From Prolixibacteraceae bacterium (GTDB lineage: Bacteria; Bacteroidota; Bacteroidia; Bacteroidales; Prolixibacteraceae): a DNA stretch of 64,000 bases. The translations under genes and the position numbers were made by a program. Under the pieces are notes generated by a model. The model made no database searches. It was not told the origin of the DNA and worked only from the letters and a program-made list of their open reading frames with translations. Position 1 is the first letter of the stretch. Each line of letters begins with the position of its first letter. This document shows, piece by piece, positions 8,676 to 17,396 of the stretch. The stretch spans positions 18,065 through 82,064 of the forward strand of contig DMSQ01000080.1 of assembly GCA_003457135.1 (NCBI GenBank), read 5' to 3'.

Positions 8676-8683
8676 AAAATTAA
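8676..8683 (-). promoter_or_regulatory. possible -7 element of the nitroreductase gene
   Basis: On the minus strand the sequence reads TAATTTTG, an exact match to the Bacteroidetes TAnnTTTG -7 box, 25 bases upstream of the ATG. A -33 box at proper spacing is not evident. Confidence 0.3.
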
Positions 8684-8722
8684 GCAAATGTATGGATAGA
8701 AATCAGCCGACAATATCTTGCT

Positions 8723-8803
8723 ACTGCCGGGGAGACTCTCGATTTGCACTCTCTGGTTGGCCCAAATTTAATCTTTTGTTGAAAAAAAAGTCACCCCGTC
8801 AGT
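8723..8803. repeat. ACTGACGGGGTGA-ended palindromic element, copy 2
   Basis: An 81-bp copy with a degenerate left end (ACTGCCGGGGAGACT) and an intact right end (AGTCACCCCGTCAGT). It shares the interior CTCTCGATT with copies 3 and 4. Its right end supplies the TGA stop codon of the glycerophosphodiesterase gene, so the element has inserted into, or been captured by, the 3' end of that gene. Confidence 0.8.
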
Positions 8804-10922
8804 ACAAATTGACGATCAATATCTTTTTTACTTCCGTTTGGTTGTTATTCCTGATGTGAAATAAATAGGCCCCTGGCTTCAGTTTAACCTCGCATTTCTC
8901 CACAACCTTATTTTTGTTATAGACTTCAACGCCCTGAGTAGTGTATATGTGAATATCAGATGGTTGTGCAGATCGAGAAAGATCAATGGTTACATGTCCC
9001 TTCGATGGATTGGGATAGATCATGAATGTGCTGTTCTGGATGTCAATAATCTTATTACTGTTGGTGATGTCTTTGAGCAAGTATTCATTCGAAATAGTCT
9101 GACAATTATTGTATGCGATGCAACGGAATTTGTACCCGTTCAGGAGTTCAGTAGCATTGATAATACGGAGGCTGGAAGAAGCCTGATTCCGGAATGAAGT
9201 GCCGGTGATGTTTTCCCATCCTGAACCACTATCCATTTCCCATTTATAATTGACCTGGTCTCCGGCATTGGCCAATAAACTTATTGTATTTTCGGTTTTT
9301 GTCAGTTTTATATTTTCCTGGAATTCTGGACACGTAAGAGCAGCATCAGGCAAAAAAGCATGGTCAATTTTTGTTGCCTTTGGTTTCCCCAACCACTTGA
9401 CTTCGTCGGTACTCATAGCGTAATTGCGCAATTGGATGCTACTTACAAAAACAGGATTGGTCTCTCCATCATCGTCAGAGAAAAAATTGGAAGATTGTAC
9501 GCCCCAATTATTATTCAGGCAAAACTGTCCGTTTTTACTGTTCTGAAGCATAATGCTTCCGATATAATTTCCATCCAGATATTGGTCCAGTTTTTCATGA
9601 TACAAATCGAAAACCAAAGCCAACCGAACCCAGGTGCTATCGACAAAACCTCCGTTGTATTGTTCCAGAATGCCAAAACTATTTTTTTCTCCGGAAAGGA
9701 AAAGGTCGGCATCGTCGCTGTTATTATTACTCGTTTGCAGAATGGCTGTATAGAGGTTTTTACCTGAGGGTTTGAGCAAATCGAAAATCAATGAATAGGT
9801 ATTGTCGCAATCGAGTCCGCCGGGAATGCCTTCAGGAGCAATATTCGAGAAGAACCGCAATGCATGTTGTGGATCGAAAGCAGGAATCCGGGCAATGTTT
9901 ACCTCTCTGTTTTCGATGGAAGGGAGGTGGAACGAAATTGTTGATCCGAATTGGATGGTTTGACCGGCAGTCGTGTTATCGCCAATTACTGCCAGTTGCG
10001 ACCCGATTGTTCCGTTTAAGGTTTGATCAAAATCCCATTGACCCGTAATTCGCTTCTCCGGAAAGAATCCCCCATTACCATTATTGCAAAAAACCTGATA
10101 AGCTTCCGATGGACGGTCTGTTTCCAGTGCATCGATCCCAAAGTCTTTTAAAAATCTGAAATAGGCCGGGTCGTTCACCGTGTATGCCCATAATCCAAGT
10201 TTGTTTGAATGAGCCATATCACGTAATTCTTCTATACGGTGGTCAGTCGAATTATAAATATAATCGGCTGGAATTTCGATGGCAATAACTCCGTTGTTTT
10301 TAAGAAACGTATAAAATTCGGGATCTTTAATATCTTGAGGCAAATCGCCAAAATAAACCAGGGGAGTGTTCGGCAGAATTTCGTGATAAGTTTTTACTTT
10401 ATCCAAATCGTCGGGGTCGAGTAAAACAATGTCGTCAGGTAGGTTGGCTTCTTTTAATGTTCGTGCAATCAGTTTGGGCGCAAATACCTTCATGTTTAAA
10501 TAGAGCTTTTTTTGGTATCTGTTGGCCAGTTCCAGAGCCTCTTTTAATGTTGGAACCTTGGCTCCTTTATATTTCGGGTTCTTCCAGCTTCCGGCGTCAA
10601 GTGTTTTCAGGTAGCTCAGTGTAAGTTTCTCAACTTCTCCTGTGCCATTGGTCGTCCGGTCGATGTAATAATCGTGCATCAAAACCAATACACTGTCAGA
10701 CGTAAACTGCACATCCACCTCTGCAGCATAAATGTCTTCAATAAAACCTTGTTCAAGAGAAATTAAGGTGTTCTCCGGAAAATTATACGACGAACCTCCA
10801 CGGTGTCCGATTGGTTTGAACGTGCATTGAGCATGAACAACATAACCAATCAAAACAAGGAGAACACTAAACAAAAGTTTATTGCCAGTTTTTGTTCCGG
10901 ACCATATAATATGATATTTCAT
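8799..10922 (-). CDS. secreted glycerophosphodiester phosphodiesterase with LamG-like and T9SS domains
   Basis: About 707 aa from the ATG at 10922, which places a signal peptide (LLFSVLLVLIGYVVHA) at the N-terminus. Residues ~35-290 form a GDPD domain with GHRGGSSYNFPENT, VDVQFTSDSVLVLMHD and TDRPSEAY; these hold the metal-binding Glu/Asp and the catalytic His residues of the family. A LamG/concanavalin-like region (~300-530) and an Ig-like stretch follow. The C-terminus is a T9SS sorting domain (MIYPNPSKG, then GAYLFHI and VKKILIV). It probably releases glycerol phosphate from lipids or teichoic-like polymers at the cell surface. The stop codon comes from the palindromic element. Confidence 0.9.
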   Translation of the reverse strand: MKYHIIWSGTKTGNKLLFSVLLVLIGYVVHAQCTFKPIGHRGGSSYNFPENTLISLEQGFIEDIYAAEVDVQFTSDSVLVLMHDYYIDRTTNGTGEVEKLTLSYLKTLDAGSWKNPKYKGAKVPTLKEALELANRYQKKLYLNMKVFAPKLIARTLKEANLPDDIVLLDPDDLDKVKTYHEILPNTPLVYFGDLPQDIKDPEFYTFLKNNGVIAIEIPADYIYNSTDHRIEELRDMAHSNKLGLWAYTVNDPAYFRFLKDFGIDALETDRPSEAYQVFCNNGNGGFFPEKRITGQWDFDQTLNGTIGSQLAVIGDNTTAGQTIQFGSTISFHLPSIENREVNIARIPAFDPQHALRFFSNIAPEGIPGGLDCDNTYSLIFDLLKPSGKNLYTAILQTSNNNSDDADLFLSGEKNSFGILEQYNGGFVDSTWVRLALVFDLYHEKLDQYLDGNYIGSIMLQNSKNGQFCLNNNWGVQSSNFFSDDDGETNPVFVSSIQLRNYAMSTDEVKWLGKPKATKIDHAFLPDAALTCPEFQENIKLTKTENTISLLANAGDQVNYKWEMDSGSGWENITGTSFRNQASSSLRIINATELLNGYKFRCIAYNNCQTISNEYLLKDITNSNKIIDIQNSTFMIYPNPSKGHVTIDLSRSAQPSDIHIYTTQGVEVYNKNKVVEKCEVKLKPGAYLFHIRNNNQTEVKKILIVNLY

Positions 10923-11097
10923 AGATGACAGTTGTTCCAAGATTTAAGTTTTCACTGATTCTCAAAAAATATAACTGTGACTGTGATTTGCATGCAGATA
11001 TAACATTGGGTACAAAACTAACAAAATCGGAATTGAGATGACTATTTTTTCCGGTTTTGTAAAATCCCGTAGTACTTTCCGTGATTTGAAATATATT

Positions 11098-11113
11098 GTT
11101 CTAATTTTAGAAC
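11098..11113. promoter_or_regulatory. palindrome GTTCTAATTTTAGAAC upstream of the amidohydrolase
   Basis: A 16-bp dyad with perfect 7-bp arms and a 2-bp centre, 48 bases upstream of the amidohydrolase ATG in an otherwise featureless AT-rich 240-bp divergent gap (10923-11160). It could be an operator. There is no linked regulator, so this rests on symmetry alone. Confidence 0.3.
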
Positions 11114-11160
11114 TGATTGATTAAACCTCATTTTGATATTTATAGCTAAACCGAATTCAC

Positions 11161-12601
11161 ATGAGCAACAAAAGTGTAAAACGAAGGGATTTTTTCAGAT
11201 ATGTGGGAATTGGTACTGTAGGTATTGGCTTGTCAGGGGCTGCCTCTTCTGTTTCCCGAATTCAGGAAAAGAAGCCGGGAAATATCCGAAAAACAATATC
11301 CGAAAAGGTTTTCAGCACGCCTTTAATTGACACGCACGAACATCTTATAGACGAAAAAGACCGCCTGGGAAACCGGACATTGATCGGAACCAAAAGCAAC
11401 GACTGGACCTTTCTGTTCAGCCATTACCTCGATTCGGATATGCTTTCGGCCGGAATGCCGGCAGCGGACTACAAACGATTTTTTTCGGGTGATGTTGATC
11501 CGGTTGAAAAATGGAAAATCCTTGAACCGGTCTGGCCAAAAGTCAAACATACTGGATATGCCCAGGCTGTGCGGATTTCCATCAGGGAACTGTATGGCAT
11601 CGAAGAGCTTTCCGAAGAATCCATTCCCCGCTTGCAAAAGGCTTATAAGGAAATGGTCGCACCTGGATTTTACAGGAAAATACTTCAGGAAAAAGGCAAC
11701 ATTGAATCCTGTCAGGTCAATTCATACCCGATACTGAAATCGGAAATGCCCGACTTTTTAATGTCTGACCTGTGGGCCGACTCGCTGATGACTTATGCCG
11801 GGAACAATGACTACGCCAAGGCCGCCAATATTGATCCGAAAACCTTGAAGGACTGGCACCGGGTGATCGAATGGTGGTTTGAAAAATACGGAAAGTATGT
11901 GGTTGCGATCAAAATTGGACAGGCTTATTCGCGTGGAATTAATTTTGATCGAATTCCTTATGAAGAAGCTGAACCGGTTTATAATCAGGTGATCCACGGG
12001 AAACAGGTAACTCCGGAAGAAAAAAAAACTCGAGGATCACCTTTTCTGGCAGGTCGTCGGACAGGCAACAAAGTGGGATTTACCGGTAAAGATGCATTTG
12101 GGATATCATGCGCAATGGGCCGGAAAAACCAACCAGATGGATTTGGCAATGGTTCGGAATAATCCGGCTGATGCAGGTCGTTTATGCGATGAATCAAAAG
12201 ATACACGGTTTATTTTCTTTCATATCAGCTATCCTTACTACGAAGAAATGCTGGCTGTTGCCAAACAATTTGCCAATGCCACGATTGATATGTGCTGGGC
12301 GTGGATCATCAATCCGGTGGCAGCCAAAGATTTTCTGAAGAAATTTATCGTTACCGTTCCAAGTAATAAAATACTGACTTTTGGCGGCGATTATACCTCG
12401 GTTGAACCTGTTCTGGGGCACTCGATTATTGCACGAAATGGCATTGCATTGGCTTTGTCGGAACTGGTCGAAGAAAATCACATCAGCCTGAACGAGGCTT
12501 TAGCTCTTGTTGACCCTCTTCTAAACGGAAATGCGCGTGAAATATTCAGGTTGGATAAAAAACAAAAACTACTGAAAAACCTGAAATGGGATAGTCTGTG
12601 A
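11161..12601 (+). pseudogene. Tat-exported amidohydrolase, split by a frameshift
   Basis: The gene would encode about 479 aa. It begins with a twin-arginine signal (KRRDFFRYVGIG), then DTHEHLIDEKDRL, typical of metal-dependent amidohydrolases related to the Amidohydro_2 family. The first frame is good to about 12030. The continuation MHLGYHAQWAG, IDMCWAW, LTFGGDYTSVEP and NAREIF is one frame over and ends at 12601. The shift coincides with a run of nine A at 12020-12028; eight A would give a continuous EEKKLEDH reading. It may be a sequencing error, slippage-corrected, phase-variable or truly broken. No partner gene is near; it stands alone. Confidence 0.82.
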
Positions 12602-12856
12602 ATCGTTGTTTATTAAGAAAAAGATACTGAACGACTCATTTTTATTAAACCTCATTTGTCAGGGAAACCTAAGTAGAATTGGATTATGATTGAATGATCA
12701 ACCTTATTACCTTCTTCTTATTTATTCACAGACGAATTAATAAGGTATAAAAACATGTTTAATTATGTTTTCTACTAAGGTTGCTAAAATTGAAATAAGG
12801 TTTTTCGGAACTTCGATATGCTCAGCACTCATTTCGATCTCCAAAGACAACTTGCT

Positions 12857-12935
12857 ACTGACGGGGTGACTCTCGATTAGCGCTTTCGGTTTGCCCAATT
12901 AGGCAGATTTAATGATTAAAAGTCACCCCGTCAGT
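12857..12935. repeat. ACTGACGGGGTGA-ended palindromic element, copy 3
   Basis: A 79-bp copy with perfect 14-15-bp inverted ends (ACTGACGGGGTGACT and AGTCACCCCGTCAGT) and the shared interior CTCTCGATTA. It lies 40 bp past the stop of the GH92 gene, in a 374-bp gap (12602-12975) between convergent genes. The rest of the gap holds only an ACCTTATTA/TAATAAGGT dyad and no gene. Confidence 0.85.
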
Positions 12936-12975
12936 CAAATAACAAGAAATATTACAACATTTATCGTGAATTTAT

Positions 12976-15261
12976 TTACCTATTCTCGTTTGAAAACGAG
13001 TACGGAAAATCACTTTCAACAATTCCTCTTTGCGTATTTGGTATGGAACCCATTTTGAAATCAATCGTTGCACCTTTCATCAGTTCAGGGTAACTTAACC
13101 AGTTTTTGCCGTATTCCTTTCCATTGAAACGGACCGATTGAATGTATTTATTCTCAGCACTATTCTCAGGCGCATTGATTACAACTTCCTTCCCGTTTTC
13201 AAGTTTTATCGTTATCTTTTTGAAAAGCGGCGCTCCCAGAACATACTGGTCGCTTCCGGGAGTTACCGGGTAAAATCCCATAGCAGAAAATACGTACCAG
13301 GCTGATGTTTGGCCATTATCTTCGTCGCCGCAATATCCATCGGGTGAAGAAGCGTACATGCGGTTCATCACTTCGCGCACCCATTTTTGGGTTTTCCATG
13401 GCTGCCCGGCATAATTATACAGGTAAATCATGTGCTGAATGGGTTGATTGCCATGCGCGTAATTGCCCATGTTCATGATCTGCATTTCGCGGATTTCGTG
13501 GATCACCTGTCCGTAATACGATTCATCGAAGATTGGTGGGACTACAAAAACGGAGTCGAGCATGTGTACGAATTCTTTTTTGCCACCCATCAGGTCAATC
13601 AAACCCTGAATATCATGGAAAACCGACCAGGTATAATGCCAACTGTTTCCTTCGGTAAACGCATCGCCCCATTTAAACGGGTTAAATGGTTTTTGAAACA
13701 AACCATCCTGATTTTTGCCCCGCATCAGTTTGGTTTCCGGATCGAACACATTCCGGTAGTTCTGGCAACGTTTCGAAAACAAGTCAATTTCTTCCTGAGG
13801 ACGTTTCAGTTCTTTGGCAAGCTGGTAAATGGTCCAGTCGGCTAAGGCGTATTCGAGCGTACGGGCAGCATTCTCGTTGATTTTCACATCGTACGGAACA
13901 TATCCCAGTTTATTGTAGAAATCAACTCCTTTGCGTCCTACAGAGGTGAGAGGACCTTCGGTTTTGGTATTTTTAAGTACTGCTTCATAAAGTGTGTTGA
14001 TGTCATATCCTCTTGCTCCTTTTAAGTAAGCATCGGCGATAATGGTAGCTGAGTTGGAGCCGATCATGCAGTCGCGGTGCCCCGGACTGGCCCACTCCGG
14101 AAGGAACCCGCTTTCTTTATAGGCGTTGACCAACCCTTCCTGAATTTCTGCATTCAGGCTTGGAAACATCAGGTTGAAGAATGGAAAAACAGCACGAAAA
14201 GTATCCCAGAAACCGTTGTCGGTAAACATTGCGCCGGCTAAAACTTCGCCATTGTATGGGCTGTAGTGAACCTTTTTGCCGTCTTTGTCGAACTCATAAA
14301 ATTTGCGGGGGAATAACATGGCGCGGTACAAACATGAATAGAAAGTTTTGATTTGATCGGTTGTTCCGCCTTCAACCTGAATGCGCGAAAGTTCCCTGTT
14401 CCAAATATTGCGGCCCTTTTGGCATACCTGATCGAATTTATCTGTGCCAAGTTCGTTCAGGTTTAATTCAGCCTGATCGAAACTGATAAACGAAGAAGCT
14501 ACCCGTGCATGAACCTGTTCACCTTTCCGGGTTTTGAACTGGAGGGCAGCGCCTACATGTTTCGCGTTTAATTCGGAAATACCGGCAACCGTAGCCGTAT
14601 CGCTCCAAACCAGGCTTTCGGTAAACGGTTTGTCGAATTTCACGATGAAATAGTTTTTAAAATTCGCCGGAACACCGCCACTGTTGCGGGTTGTGTAGCC
14701 AATCACCTTATTTTCTTCAGGAATAATTTTGATATATGAACCTTTGTCGAACGCATCAACCAGCACCCACGATTTTTCATTTTCAGGAAAGGTAAAACGG
14801 AACATAGCCGCACGCTCGGTGGGTGTTATTTCGGTAGTCACATCATAATCGGCCAGGTAAACGCTGTAATAATAAGGCCGGGCCGTTTCGGCTTTGTGCG
14901 AGAACCAACTGGCGCGTGATTTTCCCGAAATTTTCAATTCACCGGTTTCAGGAAAAATCGAGAACTGACCGTAGTCGTTGATCCACGGACTTGGCTGATG
15001 TGTTTGCTTGAACCCCTGAATTTTGGTAGCATCGTAGGTATATACCCATCCATCGCCCATTTTGGCGGTTTGCGGAGTCCAGAAATTCATTCCCCATGGC
15101 AGAGCAATGGCTGGATAGGTGTTTCCGCTCGACAAGGAATAATTGGAATCAGAGCCCATTAACGGATTGACAAAATCAACCGGGGATGGGTTTTGAGCAT
15201 GTGAAATTGTTGAAATACAGATAGAAAAAAGGAGGAAAATGGAAAGGGAAAAGGTTTTCAT
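12976..15261 (-). CDS. GH92 alpha-mannosidase, exported
   Basis: A 761-aa protein with a signal peptide (FSLSIFLLFSICISTISHA) and full-length GH92 organisation. Visible motifs are VNPLMGSDS and TYPAIALPWGMNFWTPQT near the N-terminus, DNGFWDTFRAVFP and GSNSATIIADAY in the middle, then EGNSWHYTWSVFHD and CGDEDNGQTSAWYVFSAMG in the catalytic barrel. GH92 enzymes are calcium-dependent exo-alpha-mannosidases acting on N-glycan or mannan linkages, usually in the periplasm. It is the last minus-strand gene of this group, 185 bp after the GH50-like gene; that gap contains a palindromic element, so it may be transcribed separately. Confidence 0.93.
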   Translation of the reverse strand: MKTFSLSIFLLFSICISTISHAQNPSPVDFVNPLMGSDSNYSLSSGNTYPAIALPWGMNFWTPQTAKMGDGWVYTYDATKIQGFKQTHQPSPWINDYGQFSIFPETGELKISGKSRASWFSHKAETARPYYYSVYLADYDVTTEITPTERAAMFRFTFPENEKSWVLVDAFDKGSYIKIIPEENKVIGYTTRNSGGVPANFKNYFIVKFDKPFTESLVWSDTATVAGISELNAKHVGAALQFKTRKGEQVHARVASSFISFDQAELNLNELGTDKFDQVCQKGRNIWNRELSRIQVEGGTTDQIKTFYSCLYRAMLFPRKFYEFDKDGKKVHYSPYNGEVLAGAMFTDNGFWDTFRAVFPFFNLMFPSLNAEIQEGLVNAYKESGFLPEWASPGHRDCMIGSNSATIIADAYLKGARGYDINTLYEAVLKNTKTEGPLTSVGRKGVDFYNKLGYVPYDVKINENAARTLEYALADWTIYQLAKELKRPQEEIDLFSKRCQNYRNVFDPETKLMRGKNQDGLFQKPFNPFKWGDAFTEGNSWHYTWSVFHDIQGLIDLMGGKKEFVHMLDSVFVVPPIFDESYYGQVIHEIREMQIMNMGNYAHGNQPIQHMIYLYNYAGQPWKTQKWVREVMNRMYASSPDGYCGDEDNGQTSAWYVFSAMGFYPVTPGSDQYVLGAPLFKKITIKLENGKEVVINAPENSAENKYIQSVRFNGKEYGKNWLSYPELMKGATIDFKMGSIPNTQRGIVESDFPYSFSNENR

Positions 15262-15347
15262 CAGGACTTGTTTATGTAGTTTAAGTCTATAGTAATTCGA
15301 GTAAGACTTTCCAATATTAATAATTTTAACTCAACCCATTTTGTGCT

Positions 15348-15425
15348 ACTGACGGGGTGACTCTCGATTATCATCTCCAGTTACCCTTAATGGCAGTTCT
15401 GTCGATAAAAAAGTCACCCCGTCAG
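15348..15425. repeat. ACTGACGGGGTGA-ended palindromic element, copy 4
   Basis: A 78-bp copy with perfect inverted ends (ACTGACGGGGTGACT/AGTCACCCCGTCAGT) and interior CTCTCGATTA, placed 21 bp past the stop of the GH50-like gene. It fills most of the gap before the GH92 gene and would fold into a long stem in that gene's 3' transcript. Confidence 0.85.
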
Positions 15426-15446
15426 TGCACTATGCAGCAAAAGTGT

Positions 15447-17387
15447 TCATTTATTCCAGAGATTTGGCATTCCACCGTGCCCGCGGGCTTTTACCGGCGC
15501 CTGATCAACCGGTTTTAATTTTTCCTGATGAATGTCGAACAGCCGTTTTGCAGTTTCCATCATGGCTTCAACCTGGTGTTTGTAGGGGCGGTCGGTTACA
15601 TCAACCAGCCCGCAGTTATAGTTTTCGCCATCGCGCCGTCCGGTCAAATCCTGATCGCACCACTGAAACCAGGCAGTTCCTATCAGTCCCGGATGCTGGT
15701 ATGCCCGTTCGGTATAATACCGGTAAGCAACTCCGCGTTCCTGCTGCGAATTAACCTGCCACAGCGATTGTGCCAATCCACGGTCAACTGTTCCGAAGTG
15801 ATATTCGCCAATAATCATGGGCAAACCTGTCATTTCCATTGCCCGGTCCATCATTTCCTTCTTCGGATAAAGGTCGTAACAATTGAAGCTAAAAACATCA
15901 AATACATCTTTGCAGATTTCCAGAATCTCCCGATCAATCTCCATCACATTTCCAAAACGGATTCCCAGATTGAGGTGGTTCGGATCGTATTTGGTTATAG
16001 CTTTATCGACGGTTTCGAGGAAAATCCGGAAAGTCTGGAAAATAAACTGTTTCCGGCGTTCCGGGGTGTCGCCTTTCGACAGCCAGTTTTTCAGTTCAAA
16101 TTTGATGGGTTTATCGGTTCCTTCCAGAATCATGCCACAAAGACGTTCTTCCTGTTCGAGCCACGATGGTTCATTTCCGGTAAAATAACCGATTACCCAG
16201 GGATTTTCCTTGTAAGGTTCAACCGAAGTTTTGCATGCCGCATCAACTTTTGAAGCAAAATCGCCGGCATAAACATCGGGCAATCCCATCAATCCGCTTT
16301 CGATTCCCACACCACTTAGCTGAAACATAAAGGCTTTCCGGTTCATGTTCATCACCTCCTGGCTCGACCAGTTGGCAATGGTATTCAATCCCCATTTGTC
16401 CATTCGGTTGATGATCATTTCACGGGATTTAGCCTGATAATCTTCCCCATATCTGCGGAACAAATTCCAGGTTCCGAATGAAGGCCCGCCTCTTCTTCCC
16501 AGATTTTGACTAATGTTCTGTGGGGGTATTTCTTTATAAATTCCTTTCCGCTTATCCAGATCACGAATATTTCCACCTCCGCCAGGACTGACACAATCAA
16601 CTCCGACCGACAGGAACAGACAGCCTTCAGGATCTACAAACCACCATTGGCCGTTTATTTTTTCGGTTCGGAAAAAGCCTGTTGCTTTTGTTTTTGCCTG
16701 AAGGTATCCGCCATATTTTGAATAGTTATAGGCTTTGGTTGTTACTACTTCTTTGTCCTCAGTTTCCCATTCTTTTTTCAGTTGGTCGAAAGAGTGAATT
16801 TTTCCTTCATATTCACCCAAATCCCATTGTCCGAATTCGTTCACAACTGGTTTTTCTCCAAGATATTGGTCGCCGGGATCTTCCACTGAAAGTGCAATCG
16901 AGCGAAGCTCAAAGCCTGGATTATTGATCGGGGCATTCATTCGGATGCCAATCGAATCTACGCCATGAAGTGGCCCGCGTTTCCCGCCAAGATTGATCCA
17001 TCCGGTGTACCGGGGCTGGTTGTAAGTTGCGGCTAAATCGAGCGCTGCATCTGGCAAACGGCGATAAAATTTTAAAGGAATGGCCAGTTTGTTCCAGCCA
17101 TTTGGAGTGTAGCTCATTACACGAAGTTCGTTGTAACCGGTCTCTGTGGTAAATCCAACATGAAAACGCTGCGAAGTGGAAATTCTGAATTCGAGCACCA
17201 CAAAATTGTATTCGTCCCAGTTAGTTGGAAGTCCGGGCGTGATATCGCGAATCGCGAATTTTTGTCCGGAAACTTCTTTGGTGCTGTCGAATTGAATTTT
17301 AACCGTTTTCTGGGCAGGACAAGTCATCGCAAACAGTAAGAAATAAATGACAATAATGGCTGGATTTAAGTTTGTGTTAGATTTCAT
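15447..17387 (-). CDS. GH50-like (beta-agarase family) secreted glycoside hydrolase
   Basis: 646 aa with a signal peptide (IIVIYFLLFAMTCPA). The first ~190 residues form a carbohydrate-binding-like beta domain. The catalytic barrel carries NGQWWFVDPEGCLFLSVGVD, VIGYFTGNEPSWLEQEE with a candidate acid/base Glu after Asn, and PMIIGEYHFGTVDRGLAQS with the nucleophile Glu, a set that resembles GH50 beta-agarases. Many Bacteroidetes GH50-like proteins are uncharacterised and need not act on agarose. It is the distal gene of the long minus-strand operon, 9 bp after the upstream oxidoreductase gene, which argues for joint function. Confidence 0.65.
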   Translation of the reverse strand: MKSNTNLNPAIIVIYFLLFAMTCPAQKTVKIQFDSTKEVSGQKFAIRDITPGLPTNWDEYNFVVLEFRISTSQRFHVGFTTETGYNELRVMSYTPNGWNKLAIPLKFYRRLPDAALDLAATYNQPRYTGWINLGGKRGPLHGVDSIGIRMNAPINNPGFELRSIALSVEDPGDQYLGEKPVVNEFGQWDLGEYEGKIHSFDQLKKEWETEDKEVVTTKAYNYSKYGGYLQAKTKATGFFRTEKINGQWWFVDPEGCLFLSVGVDCVSPGGGGNIRDLDKRKGIYKEIPPQNISQNLGRRGGPSFGTWNLFRRYGEDYQAKSREMIINRMDKWGLNTIANWSSQEVMNMNRKAFMFQLSGVGIESGLMGLPDVYAGDFASKVDAACKTSVEPYKENPWVIGYFTGNEPSWLEQEERLCGMILEGTDKPIKFELKNWLSKGDTPERRKQFIFQTFRIFLETVDKAITKYDPNHLNLGIRFGNVMEIDREILEICKDVFDVFSFNCYDLYPKKEMMDRAMEMTGLPMIIGEYHFGTVDRGLAQSLWQVNSQQERGVAYRYYTERAYQHPGLIGTAWFQWCDQDLTGRRDGENYNCGLVDVTDRPYKHQVEAMMETAKRLFDIHQEKLKPVDQAPVKARGHGGMPNLWNK

Positions 17388-17396
17388 AGCTTGATT

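Noticed and set aside
5660..15425. Four ACTGACGGGGTGA elements as a CRISPR or riboswitch family
   Set aside because: They are kilobases apart, palindromic and placed at 3' gene ends, not in 5' leaders or arrays.
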